This document shows positions 33,891-45,023 of a stretch of 64,000 nucleotides of DNA, piece by piece. The notes beneath the pieces are model-generated. The model was not told the origin of the DNA, did not search any database, and worked only from the letters and a program-made list of their open reading frames with translations. Source of the stretch: Chionoecetes opilio (Eukaryota > Arthropoda > Malacostraca > Decapoda > Majidae); the NCBI GenBank assembly GCA_016584305.1, contig JACEEZ010023427.1, positions 296,497 through 360,496 of the forward strand. The letters are read 5' to 3'. The position numbers and the translations under genes were made by a program. How positions within the stretch are numbered: position 1 is the first letter of the stretch; each line of letters opens with the position of its first letter.

Positions 33891-34436
33891 CTAACCTAAC
33901 CTAACCTTAACCACAAAGTATACCTAACCTAACCTTAACCACAAAGTATACCTAACCTAACCTAACCTTAACCACAAAGTATACCTAACCTAACCTTAAC
34001 CACAAAGTATACCTAACCTAACCTAACCTAACCTAACCTTAACCACAAAGTATACCTAACCTAACCTAACCTTAACCACAAAGTATACCTAACCTAACCT
34101 AACCTTAACCACAAAGTATACCTAACCTAACCTAACCTAACCTTAACCACAAAGTATACCTAACCTAACCTAACCTTAACCACAAAGTATACCTAGCCTA
34201 ACCTAACCTTAACCACAAAGTATACCTAACCTAACCTAACCTAACCTTAACCACAAAGTATACCTAACCTAACCTAACCTTAACCACAAAGTATACCTAA
34301 CCTAACCTAACCTTAACCACAAAGTATACCTAACCTAACCTAACCTTAACCACAAAGTATACCTAACCTAACCTAACCTTAACCACAAAGTATACCTAAC
34401 CTAACCTAACCTTAACCACAACCTAACTGGACTTAG
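33891..34436. repeat. Higher-order TTAGG-type (CCTAA) telomere-like array
   Basis: Sixteen units, each with 2-5 copies of CCTAA followed by an 18-bp spacer CCTTAACCACAAAGTATA. The last spacer is truncated after CACAA. The number of CCTAA per unit runs about 3,2,3,2,5,3,3,4,3,3,4,3,3,3,3,3, so unit length changes in exact 5-bp steps and 33 bp is the mode. CCTAA is the complement of the arthropod telomere repeat TTAGG. Non-repeat DNA on both sides makes it interstitial. Only one CCTAA variant (CCTAG at about 34192) is seen, so the array is young or homogenised. Confidence 0.92.
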
Positions 34437-34596
34437 AATTTTTGAGGCACCTCATATTTCATAGCGGTCGTGTGGGTTAACCAAGGCTGAGCGCACGCTG
34501 GAAACCTTTACAGATGTAAAGTATAATAAGCATACAATACAGTGCGGTAGTTCATTTCAGTCAAAGCCGGAAGGATGAGTTCCAAAGTGTTTCCCA

Positions 34597-34712
34597 GGCG
34601 TGTGTGTGGGAAGGGTGTCGGTGTGCAGGCGTGTGTGTGGGAAGGGTGTCGGTGTGCAGGCGTGTGTGTGGGAAGGGTGTCGGTGTGCAGGCGTGTGTGT
34701 GGGAAGGAAGCA
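34597..34712. repeat. 31-bp G/T-rich minisatellite, block 2
   Basis: Just under four near-identical units of the same 31-bp repeat as at 33455-33722, on the other side of the telomere-like array and in the same orientation. Confidence 0.9.
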
Positions 34713-35062
34713 TGCTGCACCCATAAAGGATGCATGCATGTGGCATATAGCAAAAAAAATCTATCAGAAACACCAAATATCTTCAAGTACTATTATATTT
34801 ATCTCTGTGTTTTACGTGCCTCTGATCAGCGCGGGAAGATGAGCCTCCCTGATGGTACGTCACGAAGCCTGAGCCTGAGCGTCTGCAAATTCTTGAGTGC
34901 GTTTTGAGAACTCGGGGAATTTGCAGATTTTGATTGCGGATTATTTAAAAAACGGCTGACTGGATACAAAAAGTGACGACGTATTGTTGATATACTCGTC
35001 AATGGCTATGATTTGACTGCATTAAATCAGGAATGATGAAATGGTCTGGACGACTACTTTAA

Positions 35063-35789
35063 GAAAATTTTATGAAATGTTTGCAGCCTCTCTTCATAAG
35101 ATGAATTTCGCAGAGTTGGAATCAGTTTGGTTGCTCTTCTTTGAACTGATTCTAATTTGGCTTCAACTTTATAATCCGGTGGCCAAACCCCATATTAGGC
35201 CGAACCTTTTGGGAGTTTGTGGTGCATAACTGTTCTTTGCGGATTTTGATAGCCTGAAACCTCTAGTTTTGGAATCTGTCGGGTGCAAATTTTGCATCCC
35301 TGAGCATTTTGCAAAAATGACGACTGAAGATAGGAATGGGAATCACTGTTTGGGACTGAAAATTTGAGGTAGGGGTAATAATAAACGGGCATAGATCACA
35401 CAAGTACAGACCTTTGACAATGTTTTTACTACCAAAATCTTCGTATGATATATGAATTTCGTCAACAATAAGGTCATAGGAGGTCAAAAGGTCACAATTT
35501 CTGGCATGAAAATGAAATTCGACGAGCTGACTTTGGCCTTTTCCTTTTACTGATACATATTTACATGCAGCCGCGTCATAAATGTGGACATGGGTAAGCC
35601 AAAAAAAACAGCGGCAATTTTGTTTTAGTATCAAATTGTTTCTATCAATTAATGTTGATATTTAGTGATATACTGTGCAATGCAACGGTAATTTGTAAGG
35701 CTTACACTGGGGTGTTTTTAGTCATTTAGTTATCGTTATGTAGTTTATGTAGCTTACATACTTTTTATTTATTTTTTATATTTTTTTTG
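35063..35789. other. Unassigned DNA
   Basis: A 123-codon minus-strand frame at 35263-35634 has no recognised motif. The T-rich end (35760-35789) is the A-rich tail of the following minus-strand SINE. Confidence 0.4.
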
Positions 35790-36102
35790 TGCCTATAGCG
35801 CCTGTAGGCAGTGGTGACCAAGGGCTCCGATGGTAGGCTCTGGATGTTCACTTGAGGGCTGTGATGGTTGGTCCTCGGCCGTGGTGGCGCAGGCAGGATT
35901 TTTATAGTGACGCCTGTAGAGGCTCATGCGCCCCCCTGTGTCGTCCGATGCACTCGCAATAGAAGGTAGAGTTGATGGGCAGGGCATGTGGGTGTTCTTA
36001 GGCCACTCGACGGTGCAGAAAGGTTTTGGGTTTTCTTCGGGATCGAACTCGGGTCACCGAGAACGCCAGTCGGAGACGCTAACTACTCCGCTACCGCCTC
36101 CC
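35790..36102 (-). mobile_element. tRNA-derived SINE, family 1, copy 4
   Basis: Near-identical to 6504-6811 over the full 313 bp. The minus-strand head has the A-box region TAGCGGAGTAGTTAGCG and B box GAGTTCGATCCC (about 36041-36052). The 3' end is TATAGGCACA plus A-rich tail. The freshest copies are this one and copy 3. Confidence 0.85.
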
Positions 36103-36189
36103 CCAATGTACCCGAAAACATGCAGCCGGTTAGTGAAAGACGTAGCAGAGATGAAGAACAAAAAACTACAAAGATGACCAGAGGCACAA

Positions 36190-37310
36190 GGAGGAGATGC
36201 CGTCCCGAATCGCATATGATAAAAAGGACAGGACGGCTGTGCGTGAAAAGCTGAAGTTGTGCATTCATCCACTAAAGCCTGATGAACATCCTCAGGGGAC
36301 TTGTCAACATTGTAACCGGAAGGATTAATCCAGAAACAGTGAATGTGGAAAATGCCCAGACCATTGGAATCCAGTAAAGACAAGCGTTTGAATCAAGTTG
36401 GCCCGAAGGATTCCACAAGCCGATTGTAAACCGAGTAAAAAAACCATGGTTGGAAATCAAGCAAAGAGAACACATACCACTAATAAAAAGGGACAGATGG
36501 ACTGTGAACTAATCTTCTCAAGGCTGATGATATTAATACAGTATCGAGACATTGATGTAAATTCAGTCATGGGATATGACCTGGCACCTCTTCCAACGTC
36601 GCTCTTTGATGGCACAAATGACCAACCTGAAATGAAAATAGCTAAAGCCAAAGCTACGCTCAAGAAGACTCTCCAAGTGGAACATTCCTCCAGGACATTC
36701 ACAAGCCACACAGATGCAATATATATAGATGGATGTGCAGCAATGTGGATGGTTCACTGGCCAACGAAGGGAGTCGCAATGATTATGTGAATGCCTTTGT
36801 AGATTATGTGCTTTCCAAGATGACTGTTTCGAGCAACGTATTTGTAGTGTTTGACAAATATCACAAGAAAAGCATCAAGAGCAGCATAAGGGGTGCACGA
36901 TCTGCTGGAGTGCAGCATTGCAAGGAACATGTAATTACGCTGACAACGCCAATTCCCTCCCGAGACGTTGTTCTCAATGTGGCACACAACTAGGAGCAGC
37001 TCATTGATATGATCACTGAGGAACTTCTAGATAGAACGCAAGGACTCCGGTTACCAAACAGACTTGTTGTCACAGGGAAAGCTGATACTCCTGTTGAAGT
37101 CTGGCAAGGTATACGAGTGGAGAGATCAGATTTGCAAACTAACCATGAGGAAACAGACGTCATCATTCCACACCAGGTTGTCCAGTTTGTTTCTAACAAC
37201 AGAAAGACTATTAAAGTAATCTCAGATGACACAGACGTGTTTGTATTGCTTGTACATTACTACCACTACTGTCAACTCTCTGCATACCGTCAATTGTAAA
37301 GGGGTGTGAA
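36190..37310 (+). pseudogene. N-terminal and PIN-like part of an uncharacterised multicopy protein family
   Basis: Reading across frames: EMPSRIAYDKKDR then HPLKPDEHPQG (about 36195-36292), a +1 slip in the G run near 36295, and LVNIVTGRINPETVNVENA (about 36297-36352). Next come FESSWPEGFHKPIVNRV, an open segment 36440-36780 with YDLAPLPTSLFDG and AIYIDGCAAMW, then VFVVFDKYHKKSIKSS (about 36838-36885). It ends with the acidic motif KVISDDTDVFVLLVHYY near 37215-37265, which resembles the catalytic Asp cluster of PIN/FEN-like nucleases. The C-terminal half, including the Cys cluster, is missing. The family is widespread and uncharacterised to my knowledge; nuclease role is inference. Confidence 0.7.
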
Positions 37311-37399
37311 GTAAGTGGTGTTCCTCGGAGAATACCTGGAAATAGAGGTGAAGACTGTTTGACCTCTCCTTCTCTCTCTGAGAGAAGGAGTGAGAGGGA

Positions 37400-38266
<867 letters not shown>

Positions 38267-38825
38267 TTAATTTAATGCCAAAAATTAGCCAAGAATGACA
38301 AACAGCCCCCCTATCTTCCAAGCAAAATATAAACCAACCCAAAAATCAGCCCAACCACCAAAGCGGAAAATCCCGGGCACTGGCGGCCAGATGATGGCCA
38401 GTTAATGAAATCCCTCATTATACCTGACCCTTGCCATCAGGTGCAGCAGTTAATAAAAAAATAAGTCACTAATGTGGAACTCGACCCAGCCAGCCCCATA
38501 TGATGTCCGTAGGTGCCCGCCTCTTTACCTTGCCCTATTAATAGTCCTTGGTTTATGGAGCAAAAAAACATTAATGTGAAGGATATGTGTTGTGATCCAT
38601 TCACAATATCGTCAGTCAGTTATCGTAACTTATTAATGGCTTTCATTCGACGGTACACTTTCGTCATTGTGTGGTTGTTTTGTTTACAGTTATCAGCTGT
38701 GAGCGCCGAGCGGACGAGCCTCGAACAGCACTGTCAGCCGTTCTGGCGAGGCACGAAAGCGAGAGAGAAACCGCAAGAAGCCGGCTTCTTACGGCTTCTC
38801 TCACCAAAATTCCCCTAATGTTCGG

Positions 38826-39420
38826 GCTTCGGGGAAAAAACATTTAGCCGTGGAATGTATCAGTACAAGGTTGCAGAACATGGGAAGAAGCAATGTTTCC
38901 GTAATATATCAAGAACCAGATTTTTTTCGAGAAACCTTTATAGATTAAGAAAAAATCAGATTTCAACAGGCTTCCCTGTGGTATAAGCAGATTAAAAATC
39001 CATTGATAAATAATGACCGCATTAAGTTTGTTTTTAGGGCATATTACCCGAAAGAAATATTCCAGAAATCAAGGGAACGATTTCATACATGCGTAAAACT
39101 CTTGTGAATAAAAAATGTACATGTTTCAAAGTAGAATAAGATTCCTGCAGACATGCTCTCCATCAAGGCATAATAAACAAATGTTTGACAGATAAAAGAT
39201 AGATGTATGGTGCATCAATAAGCTGCAAATGCCACAAAGCTGCGTAAAATAGAAAAACTTATATCTCAAAATCTGTACAAGTAAAAAAGAAACGGATAGA
39301 TGCTTAGGGTAGATCTCGTTGAGTACAAAACGTATTCATGCTATATTTCGTCTAGAGTTAATAGTGTCAGTACAAAATAGGGAAACGCAATAAAGGTAGT
39401 GAGTGTTTTGACCATTATAA
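38826..39420 (+). mobile_element. Interspersed repeat R1, copy C
   Basis: Shares TTAGCCGTGGAATGTATCAG, TCAAGGGAACGATTTCATAC and TAGATGTATGGTGCATCAATA with the other copies. It contains the uninterrupted version of the site where the CR1-like LINE inserted in copy D (GATTCCTGCAGACATGC at about 39150). Confidence 0.8.
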
Positions 39421-39571
39421 AGCCGCGGTCACACCAGCACTTTTCCGGCAATATTCAGCCAGGAAGACAAATCCGGGTCAAACCGTGGCCACCGAGATGA
39501 TAAGGCCTGGTGGATCGCCCGTGACGTCACACCATAAGGATACAACCCTCTCCGCTCCCCGTACAAGTTTA

Positions 39572-40076
39572 CCTACCTAATATAATTTTTATCAGTATAA
39601 AAGATATACTGTTATTTTCGGAAATGTTTGTTCTATAATATTATCAAATAAAAAACCGTAAAACACACTAAAAAAATGCCATTATGAGACTTTCAAGAAA
39701 TATGCATGAACTTAAACTTTTCGCCATTTAATATTTTGTGCAAAAACTTTTTACATGGAGAATATCAATAGAAGCGGAATTTAATTAGCTTTCCATTGAT
39801 ATATTTCCTTTTCTGATAAATGAATTAAAACCATGCATAAATTAGCGTTAACTAAATAAATAACATCATGAAATCGGGTAATTTACCCGATTTCATGATG
39901 TTATTTATTAATAAATATTAAATGGCGAAAAGTTTAAGTTCATGCATATTTCTTGAAAGTCTCATAATGGCATTTTTTTAGTGTGTTTTACGGTTTTTTA
40001 TTTGATAATATTATAGAACAAACATTTCCGAAGATAACAGTATATATTTTATACTGATAAACATATCTTAGGTAGG
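39572..40076. mobile_element. Long palindromic (foldback) element
   Basis: Arm 39572-39737 and arm 39913-40076 are inverted copies with only a handful of differences over about 165 bp, both beginning CCTACCTAA. The loop (39738-39912) contains a second perfect palindrome. Part of the arm (CACTGTTATCTTCGGAAATG) recurs at about 48900-48920, so the family is dispersed. Confidence 0.85.
39855..39909. repeat. Perfect 27-bp-arm palindrome
   Basis: 39855-39881 and 39883-39909 are perfect inverse complements around a single T at 39882 (centre GGGTAA-T-TTACCC). It sits inside the loop of the foldback element. Confidence 0.95.
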
Positions 40077-40084
40077 AAATCATA

Positions 40085-40114
40085 GATCATCATAGATTAT
40101 AATCTATGATGATC
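40085..40114. repeat. Perfect 30-bp palindrome
   Basis: Self-complementary without a loop (GATCATCATAGATTA and its inverse). It ends where the HARBI1-like relic begins to be readable. Confidence 0.95.
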
Positions 40115-40584
40115 TTGGAGTGTCACAACCCACCGTCAGCAGAGTCATCGCAGAAACCCTTGATGCCCTTTCAAAAAGTGAAGTACTAAGACGTTTCATA
40201 AAGTTCCCTGTCTCTGTCGATGCTGTGGAAAGAAAGAAGGCAAGGTTTCTGGAAATAACAAATTTTCCTACTGTCATCGGTGTTGGTGACTGCACACATG
40301 TGAGAATTGTGGCATCAAAGGAGCAGGAGGCATTATTTGTGAATAGAAAAAGATACCACACAGTAATGTGCAACTCATTTTTTATGCCAACTATAAAATA
40401 CTAAATGACCCGGATCTGTGCATGACTCGAGGATTCTTAGGGAAAGTGGGGTGAAGAGACTATTTGACAGGGGGATGGTGCCAGCAGGATGCCACTTGTT
40501 AGGAGACAGTGGCTATTCTTTAGAAATGTGGCTGCTGACACCCTACCTGAGACCTCGGCCTGGACGTCAGTCAAACTACAACAG
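40109..40584 (+). pseudogene. HARBI1/PIF-Harbinger DDE transposase exon relic
   Basis: The frame opens inside the HTH region (LGVSQPTVSRVIAETLDAL) and continues FIKFPVSVD, FPTVIGVGDCTHVRI (first catalytic Asp of the DDE triad) and FVNRKRYHTVMC to a stop at about 40404. Two further frames continue it: NYKILN, then GSVHDSRILRESGVKRLFD and LLGDSGYSLEMWLLTPYLRP (second Asp). The segment ends QSNYNR directly before GTAAGT at 40585, a consensus 5' splice site (AACAG/GTAAGT). No downstream exon with the catalytic Glu was found. Dead copy. Confidence 0.8.
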
Positions 40585-43134
40585 GTAAGTCCAGTAAATT
40601 ACATTTCATTTCTTAATATGGTAAACTTGTTATGACTAAACTAGATAGATAAAATTTCAATAGACTTGCTTGCCTTCAGCCGTTGCTACTACGTAAATAA
40701 GAAAAACTGCGGGTAATTTTTTACACTAGGACCATAATCTCAATACAATTAAGAGTATGGTTTGTAGTTACCTTTATGGATTCTGAGAAACTTTCTCTCA
40801 ATGAGCTTCCATCGCAAATCACTACTTTCGGAGATATAATGTTTTTAGTAGGAAGGAGTGTATAGGATTATGAAAATTAACCAACCTAACCCCCACCTTT
40901 ATGCTCATCAACATAACTTAATCTAACCTAACCCCACGTTTTAAACTCCTAACTAAAGTCAAATCTTCATTAAAAAGTATCCGCGGAAAGGGAAGAACAA
41001 AAGCTTTGCAGGTCACAGGAGGAAGAAGAGTGAGGCGCACTTAAACACTTGTCTCTCTCCTCCCTAAAAACCAGTTATATCTCCGAAATTATTATTTGCG
41101 ACGGAAGGTCATTGAGAGAATTTTTTTTTTTTATTCAATAAGGTAAGAAATCATACTCCCAATTGTGTAGGGAATTCTGGTTCGAGTGTAGAATAATAAC
41201 AATGCGGATAAACAAATATGTAATTTTTTTGTGAAATGACTAATATTTAAAACATGACTGTCTGGATTAAAGTATTTTTCACCTTTCTACTGTTTGTATA
41301 GGTCATAACGTGTGAAATTTACGCGGGAACCTTATCCCTGGGTATATTTTACCCAACACGCCATCGCTGCGTGACTGTCACGTGGTGCGTGGAGATAGGA
41401 TCATAGGAGTCTGTCCCTCCCAGTAGTCCTCGCTGACTCCTCAGTGCGTGTCAGGACCTTGTAATGAGAGGTGTTCTCTCGTGTCTCTATTTGTGTTAGC
41501 TTTGGAGTCTATTTTGGGTGAATTTCTCCCGCCGTTAGGAACAGCGTAGTAGTTTCACAGTGCCGGTTATATATTTGCATATTAATCGATGAATGAGGCT
41601 GTGGGGGCATTGGTGGTCCAGTACGAGGCTGAAGGGAACCCAAGAGTATGATTGATAAGTATAAAGTCATTCTGATCACTAGTAACCTGTCTCTGGAATT
41701 TATATTACAAAAGTAAGGAAAACGAGCACTTCTTTCTGTTATTTTCTACAATCCTACCTCAGTAACAAAATGTCAGTTTAGTTTAAAGGTTTTTACAGTA
41801 AAATAGAGTTATAGAGTTATATTTTTTCACTGTATTGTCTGATTTAATGAAAAATTATTAGAAATGAGAGACCAGAGAGAGGTCGCACACGTACCTCTAG
41901 TCTCTGACACGGAATCTGGGCCAGAAGCCACAAAACACTTAAAGACCTTTTTTTGGTTGTTAGTCCAACGACGGAACCCACAGCGCGGAAAAGTCGTCGG
42001 TTTCGTCGTTAACGTGCACACTGGCCAACGACTGCTCAAGACCGGTATTAGCAGAGGTCGGAAGTCTCCAGGCATGCTCATTATTGCTTGGTATGCTATG
42101 AAATATCTTTTTATAGGTGAATGTAGACATATGATTGCATTTGGATAGATATTATTCATATATATATATATGAGTAAAGAGATGAAATACAAGCAAGGGA
42201 CTCATCCACGTCTGGCAGCGCGGCCTTCGGCAGCAGCAGCAGCAGCATGATGAAGCCCGTGAGGTGGATATCAACACCAACTTCACCAAGGGAGATAGAT
42301 GTCTTTAGTAATATTTAGTAGGGGAGCGAGAACCCCTTGAGGAATCCTATGATCCCTGGTGATATCCTATGGTGCTAGCACAGGCGTGGGAGCTGACTGT
42401 CTTCTTCAGGAAGGCACAGGTGAGGCGGATAACTGCGGGTTTTTACTCAAAACTTTTAAGTGGCGGCTGGAGCCGCCAGCTCCTCCGCCACTGTAGGTTT
42501 GGGCTGGATTAAACGTCTTATTACTCGTTATTATACAACTTAGTGATTATGGTGAGATGTTATATATATTTGTCATTATCTAAATCAATGTAGCACCGTG
42601 TGTCACCTTAAATAAGGGTGATTTAAAGATGTTATGATGAGGTGACTGATGGCGGGGCAGAGTGACGGAGAGGCCTTGCCGCGGGGCCTCCCCCATATCA
42701 CAAATATTCACTATTTCAACGCACACACACACCTTCTACCACCAAAACACTAGCAACACAGGCTCCTTACTTATACGTACATCTTACTATCTGATACATT
42801 AAAACTCCTTAAAACGCAAGCATTCCGAATAAAACGAGAATTAGTTTGAGATGACAGGGACAGAAGGCGGGGAGAGACAGTCTGGCATGCCATTCTTGCC
42901 CGGAAATATGTCTCGCTGACTTGTGATTGGTCGAGAAGTTTTAAAAACTGTTTGTCATTGGCTGGTGACTGATGACGCGCTTGATGACGTCATTACTCGC
43001 CTTAGCCAGTCAGCGCCTTCCGACGCGTTAACGACCGAAAAGGGAGGCTTTGTAGCTTTCGTCGTTAGGAAAAGAAGTTCGGAGAGATGGTCGTTGCTGG
43101 CGCAACTACCTTTGTTGCTGGCTTCCCGCCCTGA
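40585..43134. other. Unassigned DNA with R1 flank and Harbinger-like fragments
   Basis: No gene recognised. 40890-40955 has scattered AACCTAACCCC motifs. 41867-41925 repeats the R1 5' flank (GAGAGAGGTCGCACACGTAC then TCTCTGACACGGAATCTG). A (CAG)n run is at 42231-42247, and CA at 42722-42731. The 94-codon frame at 41864-42148 spans the R1 flank and is not a recognised protein. Confidence 0.45.
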
Positions 43135-43465
43135 GAGACTGAGGGCCTTTGTTCGGGGAAAAAACAGCTAGCCGTGGAATGGATCAGTACGAGGCTGCGG
43201 AAAATGGGGGGAAGCAATGTTTCCCTAATATCTCAAGAACCGGATTTTTTTCGAAAAAACGTTATGGATTGAGACAAATCCAGATTTAAACAGGCTTCTC
43301 TATGGTATAAGCAGATTAAACATCCATTGATAAATGACAGCATTAAGTTTGTTTTTAGGGCATATTACCCGAAAGCAATATTTCAGAAATCAAGGGAACG
43401 ATTTCATACATGCGTAAAACTCTTGCAAAAACGAAATGTAGATGTTTCAACGTAGAATACGATAC

Positions 43466-44600
43466 ATAAGAACATAAGAACATAAGAAAATAAGGAAGCT
43501 ACAAGAGGCCGCGAGGCCTACACGTGGTAGTTCCTGTCACCTAACACTACCTACATCCACCTTTCATCCCCATCCATGAACTTATCCAGCTCCCCTTTAA
43601 AGCTCCCTAATGACTCCGCACTAACTACCTGTCTACTGAGACCATTCCACTCATTCACCACCCTATTTGTGAACCAGTTTTTCCCTATTTCCTTTCTAAA
43701 TCTACGCTTTTCCAGCTTGAATCCGTTACTTCTTGTTCTACCCTGGTTAAAAGCCGTAAGAACTTTTCCTACCTCTCCTTTATTAAATCCCTTTATCCAC
43801 TTAAAAACTTCTATCAGATCGCCCCTTACTCTGCGTCTCTCGAGTGAGTGTAATTTTAATAACTTCAATCTCCTCTCATAACTAAAGTTACGCATCCCTT
43901 GTATCATTTTGGTCATCCTTCTCTGCACTTTTTCTAACAACACTATATCCATCCTGTAATATGGAGACCAAAACTGAACTGCATAGTCTAGGTGAGGCCT
44001 GACTAGAGCCAGATAAAGCTTTAGAATAACTTCCGCACTTCTACTTTTAACACTTCTGGTAATGAATCCTAATACTCTATTAGCTCTATTTCTGGCCTCA
44101 ATACATTGTTTCCTAGGTCGGAGGTCTGGGCTCACCCTCACTCCAAGATCTTTTTCACCTTCTGATCTTTTCAGCGATACATTGCTTATGGTGTATCTAT
44201 TACCAGGGGTTTTTCTACCAACATTCATAACGCTACATTTATCAATATTAAATTCCATCTGCCATCTGACTGCCCACTCGTTAAGTTTATCTAAGTCTCC
44301 CTGCAATATGTTTACGTCAGACTGTGATCCAATAATCCTACCTAACTTAGTATCATCAGCAAACTTGCTGATATCACTGCTAATCCCACTATCCAAGTCG
44401 TTGATGTAAATCAAAAATAGTAATGGGCCCAAAACAGACCCTTGTGGAACTCCACTTGTCACCAGTCCCCATTCAGATTTGGAACCATTAATTGTAACCC
44501 TTTGTTGCCTATTACTTAGCCAAGCTCTGATCCAATGAAGAACCTTCCCATCTATACCATGAGCCCTAACCTTATTTAAGAGTCGCTCGCAGACATACCT
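43466..44600 (-). mobile_element. CR1-like LINE, 5'-truncated, with target duplication
   Basis: The insert is flanked by GATAC at 43461-43465 and 44601-44605. The uninterrupted site is visible in R1 copies A-C. The minus-strand 3' end is made of 8-bp units TTCTTATG (seen as CATAAGAA on the plus strand at about 43465-43487), the kind of 3' octamer tail typical of CR1 LINEs. The 5' truncation lies within the RT domain. The open RT frame implies recent insertion. Confidence 0.9.
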
Positions 44601-44615
44601 GATACCTGCAGACAT
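43551..44615 (-). CDS. Reverse transcriptase C-terminal part of a CR1-like LINE (open, 354 codons)
   Basis: A continuous frame with RT palm motif SGVPQGSVLGPLLFLIYIND (residues 54-73), catalytic FADD (85-88) and WQMEFNIDKC (118-127). The thumb/connection region follows (RPHLDYAVQFWSPYYR about 208-223, then LLEKVQRRMTKMIQGM) and a conserved end LGSFKGELDKFMD. The first five codons, including the apparent start, come from the flanking R1 sequence, so this is not a natural start. The endonuclease and fingers are missing through 5' truncation. No stop or frameshift, so the copy is young but cannot retrotranspose itself. Confidence 0.9.
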   Translation of the reverse strand: MSAGIRYVCERLLNKVRAHGIDGKVLHWIRAWLSNRQQRVTINGSKSEWGLVTSGVPQGSVLGPLLFLIYINDLDSGISSDISKFADDTKLGRIIGSQSDVNILQGDLDKLNEWAVRWQMEFNIDKCSVMNVGRKTPGNRYTISNVSLKRSEGEKDLGVRVSPDLRPRKQCIEARNRANRVLGFITRSVKSRSAEVILKLYLALVRPHLDYAVQFWSPYYRMDIVLLEKVQRRMTKMIQGMRNFSYERRLKLLKLHSLERRRVRGDLIEVFKWIKGFNKGEVGKVLTAFNQGRTRSNGFKLEKRRFRKEIGKNWFTNRVVNEWNGLSRQVVSAESLGSFKGELDKFMDGDERWM

Positions 44616-45023
44616 GCTCTACATCAAGACATAACAAAAATGTTTGACGGATAGAAGATAGATGTATGGTGCATCAATAAGCTGCGGGAAATTGAACGCC
44701 ACAAAGCAGCGCAAAATTGATAAACTTATATCTCAAAATCTGTATAAGCAAAAAAGAAACGGATAGATGCTTAGGGTAGATCTCGTTGAGCTTAACAAAA
44801 CGTATTTGTGCTATATTTGGTCTAGGGTTAATAGTTTCATAGTAAAAAATAGGGAAACGCAGTAAAGATGACCGCACTACAGTCAGCGGGGAAGACGACC
44901 AGGAGCTTCTCGTACCGCTGATAAAACATGAAACACCATGATGGCCCACCATAAGACTAAAGTAATTTCACGAAAAATTACAATATTTGCAATTTGCTGA
45001 AACAACATCTTGGGAAATTAATG

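Larger units (their letters stand above)
33027..35062. mobile_element. 2.04-kb TIR-bounded segment carrying minisatellites and a TTAGG-like array
   Basis: TTAAAGTAGTCGTCCAGACC at 33027-33046 is matched by its exact reverse complement at 35043-35062. The flanking TTAA could be a TA (mariner-type) or TTAA duplication. Subterminal sequence at 33050-33190 recurs inverted at about 61330-61455, next to another copy of the end (GGTCTGGATGATTACTTTAA), showing a dispersed family. Inside lie two blocks of one 31-bp minisatellite flanking a telomere-like array. No transposase was recognised, so it would be non-autonomous. Confidence 0.55.
43135..44870 (+). mobile_element. Interspersed repeat R1, copy D, split by a LINE
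   Basis: 43135-43465 equals the first part and 44601-44870 the second part of R1, with the LINE 43466-44600 between. Strand given to match copies A-C. Confidence 0.85.

Noticed and set aside
33091..33894. Long Cys/Val/Gly and His/Thr/Pro frames (162-220 codons)
   Set aside because: They are six-frame translations of the 31-bp minisatellite and (CA)n, with open frames on both strands.
33891..34436. Chromosome-end telomere or CRISPR-like array
   Set aside because: Non-telomeric DNA lies on both sides, and the 18-bp spacer recurs in every unit and is constant, the opposite of variable CRISPR spacers. The organism is also evidently eukaryotic.
36054..36383. 109-codon minus frame overlapping SINE copy 4 and the PIN-like relic
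   Set aside because: The plus strand carries the recognisable family motifs in this span, so the minus frame is a shadow.
43576..44409. Plus-strand frames of 101 and 115 codons across the LINE
   Set aside because: They lie antisense to the intact RT frame and have no motifs of their own.
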